A stretch of 64,000 bases of DNA, from NCBI GenBank assembly GCA_023053575.1, contig JAKZAP010000013.1, forward strand, positions 3,730,001 to 3,794,000. The letters run 5' to 3'. The notes beneath the pieces were generated by a model. The model made no database searches, was not told the DNA's origin, and worked only from the letters and a program-made list of their open reading frames with translations. Below are positions 52,677 through 64,000 of the stretch, one piece after another. Within the stretch, counting starts at the first letter, position 1. The number at the start of each line of letters is the position of its first letter. The DNA is from Branchinecta lynchi. Its lineage: Eukaryota > Arthropoda > Branchiopoda > Anostraca > Branchinectidae. Made by a program: the position numbers and the translations under genes.

Positions 52677-52805
52677 TTTAGCATAGCCTATGCCAGATTC
52701 TGAATAGCTGCTTCTACCCTTGCTCTGACCTACCTCGCTATGGTATGGATGAATCGTTAATGGTTGATTTCTGAGCTTCACTCAAATGACTAATAATTTA
52801 TTGGG
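52677..52805. repeat. inverted copy of the repeat at 2540-2765
   Basis: AGCATAGCCTATGCCAGATT, TGATTTCTGAGCTTCACTCA and ATGACT match 2620-2760 in inverse. Confidence 0.45.
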
Positions 52806-54765
52806 TTCCATTATAGCATAGTTCAAATAGGTGTTGCAAAGCTAATCATGACGTACAAGATGTATTACAGTAGTATTAAAGATTCCTCTTTTCTTTGGGG
52901 TATGCCGTAATAAGGAGAACAGACCCAAATTCTCGCTTATTAAGCAGAACTAATCAGATAGCTTGTTTGGTTCCATCAGCAGGCCAAGGAAATTAGCCTC
53001 ACTAGGGCAGCAGCAGACAGGTAGCATCAAAGTTCTACTTTGTTCGAACCTGTAGAAACAACTTTTCTTCAAAAGAACACAGTTCTATTAAGAATGCGTA
53101 TTGTTAGTTTGAGGACAAATACGTAGATTTATAAAAATTGTACGCATTCTTACAATTGTCAATTGGCTAATCAGTTGCTCTACAGAGACAATTTATACAG
53201 AGGTTATTTGACTATCGTCAAACAGGTGATGATTAGCAAATCAAAAGGGGAAAAAGCGGTAGATAACCGAAAGAAAAAAAACTTAAATCAACCAGGATTC
53301 CTGGACACGAAGGAATTTAATATTGAAAATTTCTAGTATAGCCTTGAATAGGCTGCTGCTACTATTCGGTTTACATAAGGTGGTGAGTTTCCAAACAGCT
53401 TCAGAGGAGTCCTAATGCTACATGAACTATTGTTTCTGCAGGAACTCCTGTAAGAGGGATGATGACATATCTCTGTGTTGTTATTATTCTTGTTCCAGAT
53501 AGCAGAGAGTGTTATCACAGTATAGGGCTTGCCCCTCCTCTTATCATCATAGCTTGTAATAACTCGTTGGAACGCTACCAAAGTAAAAAGCAAACATTCA
53601 GTATTGCCAAGCTGATACAATTTGACAACCATTCCATTCTAAAAAAGTACCAAATTGAGGTAATGGCAGCAGTACTCTCAAAAGAACAATAGCAGTCGTT
53701 CTTACTGTCTTTCACTAAGCAACCAACCTAACAATAAGTTCTTACGGCGTAAAGTTGTGACTTCATCACCCAAATAAAGTGAACTTTTGCGGGGGGAGCC
53801 CGATCAAGCAATCTGATTGACTCTGCATACAACAAAGTAGAAACACGGTCTGTTCTCCTTAAGGGTAATTCTGGCAGTCTGGAAAGCTCTGCGAGCTTAA
53901 GTGAAGTCTGTTTTTGCAGCTTCCGCTAAAACTCGGTTCACTTTCCAGAGCTGTTCTCTACTTCTGCTAGTTCCACCAGCACTTTGAAAGCAAATCCACT
54001 TTTCGAGTAGACAATGACTTTGGCAAATGAGCGGGAAGTTATAAAGGTGCAACAGAGAACCCGCCTAGAACTTGGTGGGTTCTAGCTTTGCTTTTCAGAA
54101 CAGACGAATCTAGACACGCTGTATACGGCAACACCTTACTATGCCTATTTGAAGGATGTGTATGGAAAATGCTCCCTGTATATCTAGCATTCGGCATATC
54201 CTCATGTGTCATGCAAGAGATAAAGTTGGTGGAAGGAAGAGGCCCTAGCAGTGATAAAAAAAAAACAACCTCAAAGGACCCCTCGTACTTAAAACGCCAA
54301 TACAACCTACATACAAATCATGAATTTTTAAACCAGGAAACCTAATCTTGTATGTTACATTCGAAACCTAACAACACCACACTTATGTTTGCACTTGCCA
54401 CTCCGGATTATCCAGCGTGAGTTAGGCTATGCTCCCAAAAGAAAACAGAGCTAATAATAATAATATAATTGCTCCAAAAATGCTTTTGCCTATAGATTTC
54501 TCACAACACTTTGATTTAATGATGCATTAAGCCAGAAAATGTTGTCAAAAGTAGGAATGAAGTGCTCGCAAAGTCACCCACTTTGCTAGAATTTGTAATA
54601 TACTGTACTGTGTTGTTAGTGCTAGGTTCAAGCTGTTTCATCAGTGTTCATTAGTCTATTTTGAGTAACAATTTGTGGTTTTCTTGGAACATAATGGCTC
54701 CGAGACTCTTGTTCTATATTTGCCTTTTATAAAAAGCCAGATACCATGAGCCACTTGTAGGCTAT
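52806..54765. other. intergenic or intronic, no supported gene
   Basis: Opposite-strand overlapping frames at 53333-53692 lack any motif. Some GGAAAGCTCTGCGAGC / CTTTCCAGAGC inverse motifs occur at 53875-53960. Nothing is annotated with confidence. Confidence 0.3.
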
Positions 54766-54769
54766 TCAG

Positions 54770-54990
54770 GGGCGTCACGATTGGGAGGGGGGTGGCATCC
54801 CCCCCCCCCCAATATTGTCGGCCAGTCGGTAAAAGCTGGTCATGCAAACAGTCGTTTTTTCTGAAAATCAGTCTATTTTTTTTCAAAACTATCGTTTTTT
54901 TCTTGAAAACAGTATTTCTTTCTGAAAAAACAGTCGGTAAAAATTATCAGCCAGTTGGTAAATGCCTTGTCCCTCCCCCAGCAATTCTAT
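54770..54990. repeat. dispersed repeat family I, copy
   Basis: GGGGCGTCACGATTGGGAGG is followed by a C run, GTCGGCCAGTCGGTAAAAG, several AAAACAGT/ATTTTTTTTC units and CAGCCAGTTGGTAAATGCC. The order is that of 23690-23970. Confidence 0.6.
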
Positions 54991-55420
54991 CTTGAAATCT
55001 GTAGGCTATTGGGGTTGAAATTAGAAAATTATACAGTTTTGGTATCATTTAATTGATAGTCCCGTTTTTTTTGCCAAAAGAGATCAAAAGATTCTCTCCT
55101 CCATCCTTTCTGCTAATTTGACTCTTTTTGCTAGAAAGGAGTCTGGTGCAAGAATGGGAAAATGAACCTAGGCTTTGGAAGATAGGCGACAAGAAACGCG
55201 ACTAATAATAAGAGTTCTCTTCTGGGTAGACTGCTTTCTTTAGATTGTTTACTCTTTCAAGCATTAGTCTCTCTTGTGGGTGTCATGACCTTATGTTGGA
55301 GTATCGCGACTCTCCCGTCTTAGCCCAGTGTCTGGTCTGTGCAGTTATGTTTCTACTTACCAAACATTCGTCTAAACAACCAGGGTCTGTAGGTCCTATA
55401 TTAATCAATACTCCTCGAGA

Positions 55421-55606
55421 ATGGAGGTTTTGTTTCATGGAAAACAGAGTTGCAGGACATTTAATAAAGAAATTCCCCTCACCATGTTATCCTTTCCAGC
55501 ATCGCCGAAAGTTCCCGACCGGACCTGGTTTCCATCAGCGACAAAACTGCAAAAAAAGGGTGTGCTCTGTCAAGTTCTGCAGGAATGTCTCTTGTCAGTT
55601 TCACAG
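55421..55606 (+). CDS. weak candidate exon
   Basis: An open frame with ATG at 55421 runs 62 codons to a strong donor, TTTCACAG/GTAAGT, in phase 0. It contains KVPDRTWFPS and KKGVLCQVLQECLLSVSQ. The frame is also open upstream of the ATG. It lies downstream of the gap on the same strand as the Tudor-domain gene and could be a later exon, but no domain is recognised and the acceptor is unclear. Confidence 0.25.
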
Positions 55607-55609
55607 GTA

Positions 55610-57060
55610 AGTTCCAGCCTGTAAGATCTTTCGGTGTCTACCCTGAATGACGCTTGTAGTCATAGGGGGAGTGCTATATATAAGGATTTAATGGTGACAG
55701 AGATTCCCCCAACCTGCCTATTAATTATTCGTGTTGGGTTTAGCTACTGCAGTGGGGGAGGGAAGGGTGCTTCAGAAATTTTGGACATGCACAGGGTGAC
55801 GGGTGGAAGGAGCGGCATGAAACTTAGATGCTAACAAGGATCATATCCCCTAGGCCTGTTAAAGACTGGTCGGATCCGACGTCGCTAAATAGAATTGGAG
55901 GGGGTATCAGCAATGTATTTTCTGATGCCGTTCAAGTTTGACTGGTCGGGGCCCACTCGTCCCTTAAGGCCTTGCGCAAATCCCCCGATGTTGACTTTGC
56001 CAAGATGTTAATTTCGTCCTGCATTTGTTATCTGGCTTTCTAAACCGAATTCATTTCTGTTAAGACCCTTTCAAGTGTTACCTTGTTTCGCCGATTACAT
56101 TCTTGTTACGAGCCCTCATTAAGAGGGTCATCAGAAATATTCTGTGTGTCGAACAAAGTACTTAACAGAAGGATGCGTATGCGTGTGTTTAGTCTGCAGC
56201 CAGATGTTCTTTTATCTATTGCATGGCTTGACATCCATGAAAGAGATAGTCTGTATATAAAATCTGATTATATCTACTGTATCCTCGGGGAATTCATAAC
56301 TGTATTTTCCGCCATTCTCTCACTGTCACTAGTTATGTTATATTTCGTAACAGCCTCGCCGTCGTTGTCGTATAACTAAGACAGACTAAAACTACTTTAT
56401 TAACTCTTCGCTACACGGTTTTCTTGCTCTCGCTGGATTTTACAGACATGTCTGGCGCTTTTACAAACTTGTTTGTCCGACAAACGTTCAAGGTTAATAA
56501 GTTTAAGCGCTTCTTTCCTGAAGGAAACAGCTGGGGAATTGAGACAGAACTTTTATACTGCGGGAAGGTTTTAGATAAGACAATAAAAACACAAATTACC
56601 AGATGGTCGCGCTTGTGAGGGATCTTAGTGTAAAGCAAACGTTCGCAGAAAGCGTTTAGTTATTATACCGCTGATAGTAGGGGTCAGTATGCTGTATGGA
56701 ACCAAACAAGTAGCCGTGGAAACTTCCTTGAGAAAAAGAAGTATCTTCTACTGTCCGTAGTATCTTCCCGACTAACAGTTTGTCTTTTTCAGCTGGTCCC
56801 TCGCATTGGTATCCACATCTTACATCAAGCTGCGAAAGTGACGCTTGTGAGAAAGCTCCGAAACCTGCGAACTTCTTGTCACACAAAGCCTGGACTTGTT
56901 GTTAGTAAAAGTGTCAAGTGCCAAGCAGAAGTATTCAGTGTGTGAGCGGATGTTTTCATCAGAGCACGAAGGACACGGAAGTTTGTTCTATTCTCTTTAC
57001 AGAGGGTTTGGTAGTCTGAAAATATGAAATTCGTTTGAAGCCATCTGTCGTGATAAGCCA
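55610..57060. other. no supported gene
   Basis: Acceptor-like tracts (GGATTTTACAG near 56445 and CTTTTTCAG near 56793) precede short frames, but no donor or motif makes an exon convincing. A decayed family A fragment lies at about 55690-55960. Confidence 0.3.
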
Positions 57061-57062
57061 CG

Positions 57063-57655
57063 CCCGAATTTACCGGAACTTTATTTATTTATTTATTTTT
57101 ATAACCCGCTGAAAAGACAGAATAGCGGAGTACAAACAAGGAAAAACAACACAAAACACTAAAATACACTAAAATTCACTCTAGAAGAAGGGACAAGCCG
57201 TGATGTGCGGGGAAGCTGAGATGGGACGTTGTGGACAATTTTTTACTTATGGCCGAAAGTTTCAGCGATATATCCGGAAGCTTGTAACGCGAAATCAGAT
57301 GTCTGTTTTTATACCAGGGGGGTAGGAAAAGGAGGAATTTTGCATATCGGTAATAACAAGAACGGAGGGAATGAAGATCTTTTTTCTTTAAAACTGAAGA
57401 GAGGCCAGAAAGAAATAGGATAGAATGGTCAGTAAAACTGCTGTAAAGTTTACTAAGGGCTTTTTTATTGTATTTCCCACGATTAGCAACAATCTTCGAG
57501 TATGATACTTGAATCTTTCTTTTAGCATTATTAACCGATTGAGACCGGAACGATTTGAGGCTGTTAGTAATGTGGATGCCCAACCACCCAAGAGATGTGA
57601 CAAGGGGGATAGTCTTAGTTGGGAGAATAAGAGAACTGAGTTTAGTTTTTAAGAA
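57063..57655 (-). pseudogene. 5'-truncated LINE 3' end with TAAA tail
   Basis: The minus-strand frame 57583-57176 encodes GIHITNSLKSFRSQSV, then KALSKLYSSF, RYAKFLLFLPPWYKN and ISRYKLPD, and ends AHHGLSLLLE. It matches the region after YLGLPIG in the intact RT frame at 40814-42274. The 3' UTR ends GGTTATAAAAATAAATAAATAAATAAA. The frame is open but only the last 136 codons remain. Confidence 0.8.
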
Positions 57656-57779
57656 CTGAGTTTATAGCCTATGCGAAGGAGGCTTCATTATCAGTGAATT
57701 AGAGATTATTATCGAAGTTGTACGTGCTAGTACGTACGGAAATCATTTTGAAGAATAGGGAAGACTTTCATTATTAGTG

Positions 57780-58110
57780 GAATGTTCCTTATTGCGAGCG
57801 CTGTAGCAGCTTTCAGTTTCCGGTTTTCACCGTATTTTGTGGAGAAGATAACTCGTGAACCAGTGCAAGTATCAAGTTGAAACTTGGTACACTTGTGGTT
57901 ATTCGAGTCTAGTTGTGCCCAACCGGTTTTGACCAGTGAAAAATTTGTGTAACTTAGACCTGGACATAGGACGATGCAATTCCTTGTACATGTAGATCCT
58001 AGGGCTGGAAAATTGCTTATAAAGTTGCTCCCCCACCCACCCGGTTCATGGGCAACTGGGCCCAGATTGCCCAGGAGTTAGGTTCTTCACCTGTGACAGG
58101 AATTAACAGG
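57780..58110. repeat. repeat shared with 31740-32660
   Basis: Blocks AGTTTCCGGTTTTCACCGT, GATAACTCGTGAACCAGTG, TTGAAACTTGGTACACTTGT and CAACTGGGCCCAGATTGCCC match the interior of the hAT-like element at 30741-35307. Confidence 0.5.
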
Positions 58111-58151
58111 TATAAAGTTGAAACTTGGTAGCTTTGTGAGGATTGGGATCT

Positions 58152-58950
58152 CTTTTTGGGATCCCAAAACGGAAGTGGAGGGATACCTATGACATCGCAA
58201 AAGTTGTCCGTCTGTCTGTGAGCACGATAACTCTCGAAGGGAATGAGATATTTGGATGAAACTTGGCGTAAGGGTTCTTTGGGTCAAGGGTAAGGTCAAG
58301 TTCGTAGATGGACTTTGTAGCTCTACATTTAGGGGTGGGGGTTCAAAGTAAGGGGCAAACGAATATTTTGGAACGGCTGATGTGATAGCCGATTATATGG
58401 TAATAGGACATGCTAAACACGATGGTGAAAACCATTTTCTCGCCAGTATTTCGCCCGGAATCCGGCAAAAAATGGAAAGTTGGTTGAAAGTAAAAGTTTC
58501 ATTTGAAGTTGATTAAATGTTTTATTTAGGGAAAGATGTTTTATTTATCTGAAAAGCAAGTTGATAAGGTGACAGGTTTAGGGGTAAGAAGAGATGCTGA
58601 GTCTGTATATGACAATCATTTTTTACCCGGACATATAATTCGTCCGGAATCCGGTTGTAACCGGAATTTATTTTATAAGTTAAAGATTTATTTGAAGTTG
58701 ATTATGTTCTTTATAGAGATAAGGATATACGCTGACATTTAGTTCGCTCGGAATCCGGCCGAAACTGGAAATTTGGCAGAAGTAAAGGAGGAAGTTTCGG
58801 TCAGTGTCGTCAAAATAGATATGGCTTATAGAGGTAAATCTGAACTTTCACTAATGATTAGCCTGGTGAAGACTGGATCTGGCGAAGATAAGATCCAATT
58901 GTCTGGATCAGATCTTAGGTTTTTGGGATCCCAACGAAACCTTTGGTCTT
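58152..58950. repeat. repeat family C, short copy
   Basis: It begins TTTTTGGGATCCCAAAACGG and ends TTTTTGGGATCCCAACGAAACC. Inside are only about three 137-bp-type units, much diverged, against eight or nine in the copy at 33364-34910. A C run of about 20 follows at 58957-58975. Confidence 0.7.
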
Positions 58951-58989
58951 ATTCCTCCCCCCCCCCCCCCCCCCCTCTGTGTTCAGGGG

Positions 58990-60000
58990 CATTTGGAACC
59001 AGATTGCCCAGTTTTTAAGGCGATGAAATACCTTTGTGCTTTTGGATCATAGGGTTTGAGGATGTATATGTGGAGTTGAGCCACCCCCACCCTCCCCGTC
59101 CATGCGCAAGTGGCCCAATTTGCCCATGAGTAAAGGTTTTGACCTGCGACTAGAGTCAATCTCTAAGCTGATATAGTCTAGGATGTATGGGTCTAGATAT
59201 ACAATTTGACGGGTCCCGACCCCCCTCACCGTCCCGTTCATGGGTAACTGGGCCCAGATTTTCACGAGTTACGTTCGTCTATGACATGTCTTGAGTTGAA
59301 CTCTTGTATACTTGTGGATATCTATGTATAAATGCGGATTTTGGTGTAACATCAAGAAATAAGACCACGCGACGTACCTCATTCCTTAATGATAAGTTGG
59401 AAACTGGACAGTTTTGTCATATGACCGATGATATGACGTTCTTAATGAAATTGTGACAAAGGGTATTAGGCTGCTACGATTTGGTTTATTGCACTTGTGA
59501 TTACATTGCTAATGGAAAAGAGGTTTAAAGGGTCGGACTGCCTAGCAAGACATCCAGTATGGAAACTGAAACCGTTCTTGCAAGATTTGACTATCTTCTT
59601 TGGATTCCTGAATGTGTTTTGTTTACATTGAAAGCTCTTACACTGGGAAGTTTCGGAATATTATTTCAATACTTTTTTGGTTATTGGGGATGTGAAATGT
59701 CTTGGCTCTAACGCTGTTTGTTTATAAGATGTGATAAAGATTTTACTTTCACACTCCACGTCTGAGCGCTTGCGCACTTGTATGTTTCGTTGGTGCTTCC
59801 GTGTTATTATGTTGTAGGTTTTAGAAGCGCGGAAAAAGTTTTAAAGAATAGTGAAGCTTTGAGGGAGATAAGGTTATTAGTTCTGTTTGTGCGTCTACAC
59901 GTGAATTTTGTTAAACACGTTGGAATAAAACTTGGAGAGTATAGTGGTCTTGTGAACTAGGTATGTTATGTCGATGTTCAGACTACACTGTAAAAAAAAA
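58990..60000. other. decayed repeat sequence, no gene
   Basis: Units like CAACTGGGCCCAGATT and TTGAAACTTG continue to about 59300. Beyond that no feature is supported. Confidence 0.35.
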
Positions 60001-60003
60001 TCT

Positions 60004-60115
60004 TGCAGTATTTGCTACTGGGACTAATCTTATCCATTTTTAGATAAGATTACCCCTAAGTCGGATTAATCTTATCCCAATAGAGATAAGATTAATCCCA
60101 GTAGCAAATACTGCA
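60004..60115. mobile_element. 112-bp palindromic MITE with 31-bp terminal inverted repeats
   Basis: The left arm starts TGCAGTATTTGCTACTGGG and ends AATCTTATC. The right arm is its inverse over 31 bp, with one mismatch (GACTAATC against GATTAATC). Between them AATCTTATC / GATAAGATT recurs again in both orientations. No clear target duplication is seen. Confidence 0.75.
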
Positions 60116-61200
60116 TCCGATTTCAGTGAAACTTTATGGGTGGGAGGAGCAATGCCCTAGATGTGATGTCGGTATGTCCGATTCGCAGAGTTGAAGGGGT
60201 GCTTACTTGACGCGTAAAGACCAAACCAGATGAGCTTTTCTGAGACCTAACATAGCACCGTCCGAGTCGTGCGAGATCGCAGCCTCTGTTTCTTCAGCGA
60301 GGCTATTGACCAGTGTGAGGTAGGCTCAGTGTAAACTTTGTATCGTGTTTGATATTAAAAGTTTACCTAAAACTCTTGTTTATATTATAGGAAACTCTTG
60401 AAAGCACTAGGCTTAATATTTTTACTCGGGTACTCGATGGGAGAACAAGGTAATCAGATACAAACATGGATTCGTGGAATTTCAGTTCGGTTCTCGCCAT
60501 CTGTAAGCTTCTCTCCACTGGTGGATAGTCCAGTCTGATGAATGAACGAAACTGATTGTTCGATTTTTTTTTTCTGCTAAAAAGTATTACCTTGTGGATC
60601 TGGTTAATGGTCTATTAGGACGATTATGAGACGTGTATGGGGGTTGGCAAAGAACGAACATCTGCAAGACACGATTATCTGTTCTAGAAAGATGAACAAA
60701 TATTCCTCTTTCGGGTCCCATCGAAACCTTTGGTCTTGTTGTTAAACGCGGATAACTTAAACCCTACGCTGATAAATTAGAAGTTTTACCTTGATCGTTC
60801 TTAGTACCACTGGCACTTTTTTTTTAATTCAGCTAGATTCCGGTCAGTCTATTTGTACGGCGGGAACATTCAGTTCATATATAGGTTCTGGATGTATTCT
60901 TACGTCTATATCGACGCTCTAGTCGACCCTCTTACCGACTTCAGATACGACTTTTCGCTCTCAACAATTTTCCGCTTTATGACGGATTCCGGCAAAATAG
61001 GCTACTAACTGTCCGGCGAAAAGATAAAGTTCATTGTCTCTGTACTCCTATGCCGAACTCAAATGAGATAAAAAAAATCCTACGAAATGTCCACTTGTTC
61101 CCGGATTCCGGAGGAACTGTTTATCTGGTGAGAAAAAGAAATTCAGTTAAGGATTCAGCTTGTCTCCTTACCCATACTCGAACATCGCATTAACCTGAAC
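60116..61200. other. no supported gene; family C end fragment at about 60712
   Basis: GGGTCCCATCGAAACCTTTG and GTCTTGTTGTTAA at 60714-60745 are a family C terminus. A short acceptor/donor-bounded stretch (60392-60450) is too small to support as an exon. Confidence 0.35.
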
Positions 61201-61224
61201 AAACATTTTGTTCATCCCTTAATC

Positions 61225-61337
61225 CAGAAACCCACCCCCACCTGTAACAATATGGTTACGGGCCCATCTATCATTTACTCCGCCTTTTCAAAATGGCGGG
61301 TCATAAATAAATTACTTACTTACTTACTTACTTACTA
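61225..61337 (+). pseudogene. LINE 3' tail with ACTT repeat
   Basis: TTCAAAATGGCGGGTCATAAATAAATT is followed by about six ACTT units. The arrangement of a short unique end plus a tetranucleotide tail is the same as at 9345-9375 and 29310-29345. No coding part remains, so the assignment is tentative. Confidence 0.45.
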
Positions 61338-63620
61338 TGAACTTAAACTGTACGTTTGGCCCAACAAATACTCACGCCAAGTTTGAACAACATCTCTCAA
61401 TCTCTTGGAGAGTTATCGTTGTGATAAACGGGCAACTTTTAAGAAGTCATGGGTATCCGCGTCACTTAATTAACGAGGTGAGGGAAACCTCTGAGACTCA
61501 CACTCTGAACAGAGGGGGGGGGGGGGGTAGCCTAACGTTGGTCATATTTTCTCTAATCTGTCTCGCTGGCTTGCTATCTATCTAGTCACGTGCTGGAGCG
61601 ACTTCTTACGCAAAAGACTCCTTCATGACAAGTTGGTGTCCTCGTCTCGACCAAGTCGGCTAATGGATACATTTTAGCCATGAAACTCTTTCATCCATAA
61701 ACCAAAGGAGCTTTGATTTTTGGTCTTGTGGGCTATCCTTGACCTCCAATAGATAGCCTTTTCAACTGTAGGCTTCGTACCCCCCCCACACCTTCCGTAG
61801 AGCACGTTTTGTGAGTTCGGCGTAAAAAAAACACTAGATGGCTCCTGGAGGCATACTGAGCTACCGAGAACTGTAAGCCTGAAACAGCAAAGCCATACAA
61901 AATAATGTTTAGATGACTGCCTTTGTACTGTTTACAAGATAAGATTCCAGCCTGTTTCAAGGCTTTCTTGCTGAAAAGCACTAGTTTATTTCAGATTGCT
62001 AGCGCCACCTATAATCAGTTCCTTCTTGCGAATGATTGACCTAGATGGCGCAGCTTTGTCTCGCTCGCTTCAACCCAGACTGGACCATCCAGATGTCCGA
62101 GGCTTCCGCGTAGTGAATTTTTATGATAACGATGACGGCTGATTTGCTCTTCTTCGACCTTTCCCTAGAGGTCCCTTCCCACTTCAAATATCTCCTACAA
62201 ATTACATCCCAGTCACAACTGCCAATCACGTTCTCGCTTCTTCCTGCATTTGCATTTTTGTTTTGTCTCTCGGACCGGTTGCCTCTATGGTACCTTCCAG
62301 TCATCCGGAATGTCCAACTGCCCGGACTTCCAGACGTCTTGGGCCGGCTTCACCTTCCAGATCAATGCTGTCTGGAATCCGGAAGAAAAATCTTGAAGAT
62401 GAAACCTGGCTTTTAGCAAATTTGACATTCGCTACTTAGAAAAAGAAGGGTTGTGCATTCTGAAAACCACTGAAGTCAGTTTCTTCTCCTTTCATTGTGG
62501 GCTTTTCTCTAATTTTACCGTATTCATCAAAGAAGGAAAAGTCAGGAGTATGGAGTGGTAGTCCTTCGTCAAGAGGCCGTGTCGCCAACGCGATTCATTT
62601 TCTCAACTGCGAGTTCTCGGTTCGAACGCAGATTCGCACAGCAAACTTACTAAGCAGGCTACATCAGTCTTAGGAAGCCGAAATACCGCAAGAGAGTTCC
62701 CTCTGAAGAAATTCAAGGGATGGGCAGTTCCTAGATGTGGTATTCCTTGTAGTTCCAGACCAAGAACCAATAAAACTAGCAAGAACAACTTTTATTGTAA
62801 ACTGTAAATTGAAAATTGCTCTAGTATACACAAAATCTGAAAAACACAGGGCTGCACGTTTCCGTTTGGGAGTGTGCGTCGATAACATACAGCATCAAGG
62901 GCTCAACATGCACTGCCAGTAGGGGATAATTATTAGTACGATTACACTACATCACAGAACACTTTCGCCTCTAGGGATCACACAAGTATTCAGAGTGAAC
63001 GAATAAGTGGTGTTGAGAAAGATGTCACGACTTGAAGCTATCAGTCGATTCTGCATTAGCCGAATCTTCGGTGAGACTATTGTTGAGTCCACGCAAAACT
63101 CTAGTTGTACAAAGCATTGCAGAAACACGATTGAACAAGCTTGAAAGTGTGTAACTATGATGACGGAGGCCAATAAATTTTATGAAATCATTCAGTTTTG
63201 TCGAATCTGCCGTTAATTAATTTAGACGTATTAAAATTAAATCTTTCTAAAAAGTCTGTAAGGGATGGGCGGAAAACAAAACTTGGCAAGCATCTCCGGG
63301 TAGAGTAGATCAGGCGGATTTAGTTAGAATTTGGTGTTCTCCTTTGACTCTCGTTTGGATTTACTCCTCGGCTCCAATATCATAATCGTCGTGAGGTCTG
63401 ACTGTCTAGCTTTGCCATATAATTAGTCGGACGAACCGGCGACTTGAATAGCAGCGGGGACAAACCCTCTTGCTTGAATATAAAGTTTATTTTGGTCGTA
63501 GGGCTACCACGGATTCTGCAAATGCAGCAATGCATCACTAATCATGTCACGATTGATCCATAATCCCACGACATAAAGAAGAACCGTAGACCTTAGCGAT
63601 CTTACGTCTGGTTTTGTCTA
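61338..63620. other. no supported gene
   Basis: A G run lies at 61514-61527 and a C run at 61781-61787. The frames in 62041-62416 overlap on both strands and are rich in TCCGGA/CTGGAAG repeats. No splice-bounded exon with recognisable content was found. Confidence 0.3.
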
Positions 63621-63625
63621 ATGCT

Positions 63626-63788
63626 CTACCAACATTCGGAGGTAAAAATGGCTACTTCAAACACTAGGCATCGACTGTTTTCAGTTCTACGTCTGTGGAA
63701 TCCAGAAACAAGGTGCTGAACGGAGTTGATAAATCGCACATTCCGTTGTGGAAGCTGATATAATTCGTCTTGTGTCACGCTTGTCCAC
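63626..63788 (-). CDS. weak candidate terminal exon
   Basis: On the minus strand a very good acceptor (GTCCCTCCTTCTTTTTCAG) is followed by an open frame of 53 codons, starting after one base: WTSVTQDELYQLPQRNVRFI and ending TSECW then TAG. No family is recognised and any upstream exon would lie beyond the window. Confidence 0.25.
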
Positions 63789-64000
63789 CTGAAAAAGAAG
63801 GAGGGACAATTTAAAATATTCTCTCAAATGAGCACCATAATCTCACCGGGCGAGTGGAGTGATAACTATTCCTAATAACACGCCGTTGGATCTTACTGGA
63901 CGACTTCGTGTTTCGAATTTACCTATGAACATTGATAGTCTACTTCGTGGTAGATAAATCACGATCAATTTATAAAACAACACGGCTGCGTAAGAGGCCT
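63789..64000. other. no supported feature
   Basis: Right edge of the window. Nothing was recognised. Confidence 0.4.

Noticed and set aside
61337..61585. 82-codon frame ending in a hydrophobic stretch
   Set aside because: It runs through a G run giving GGGGG and has no recognisable start context, splice sites or homology.
62294..62371. 26-codon minus-strand stretch TALIWKVKPAQDVWKSGQ... with splice-like borders
   Set aside because: The frame is open through the supposed acceptor, the donor is weak, and the DNA is a local array of CTGGAAG/TCCGGA units, so a repeat explains it.
1..64000. tRNA, rRNA or CRISPR features
   Set aside because: No cloverleaf with A/B boxes, no rRNA core sequence and no spaced direct-repeat array was recognised; the only regular array is the 137-bp minisatellite.

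Overview
The window is nuclear DNA of a multicellular animal, most likely an invertebrate. Two split genes have GT-AG introns, and the DNA between and inside them is packed with transposable elements: non-LTR retrotransposon pieces, one solo LTR, and many families of inverted-repeat DNA elements. I see no prokaryotic operons, no rRNA or tRNA genes and no CRISPR array. I cannot place the organism more precisely. A run of 100 N at 51585-51684 marks an assembly gap.

Genes. (1) On the minus strand, 1692-7659, three exons join in phase into a 153-residue protein that I identify as NDUFB11, a single-pass accessory subunit of mitochondrial complex I. A probable 5' UTR exon lies just upstream. (2) On the plus strand, about 30168-51584, at least four and probably five exons belong to one gene with an extended Tudor domain. 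That domain is split over three exons (38111-39462, 47229-47355, 50941 onward). Intron phases agree at every junction, and the last visible exon runs into the N gap. A few further exon-like stretches (55421-55606 plus, 63626-63788 minus) are only weakly supported.

Mobile DNA by region. 0.4-7.4 kb: short inverted-repeat elements and a long dispersed family (A) surround and fill the NDUFB11 introns. 7.9-9.4 kb: a frameshifted LINE. 11.8-22.7 kb: a 10.9-kb foldback transposon with terminal inverted repeats of more than 2 kb and an 8-bp target duplication, TTTATATG. 25.5-27.3 kb: the end of a LINE ORF with an RNase H domain whose C-terminal half is tandemly duplicated in frame. 29.1-30.1 kb: a LINE 3' tail and nested short elements. 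30.7-35.3 kb: a 4.6-kb hAT-like element inside a Tudor-gene intron, carrying a 137-bp tandem array and a smaller nested hAT-like element. 36.6-51 kb: the remaining Tudor-gene introns, with a LINE holding an intact 486-codon reverse transcriptase reading frame inserted into a palindromic element, a solo LTR inserted into family A, and several small transposons. 51.9-64 kb: more short inverted-repeat elements, a LINE 3' piece with a TAAA tail, and a partial second copy of the 137-bp-array family.

The two host genes do not form a functional set. The main interest is the nested transposon history, the several non-autonomous elements whose interiors are built from their own short amplified motif, and a Tudor domain that has lost its usual methylarginine-cage residues.
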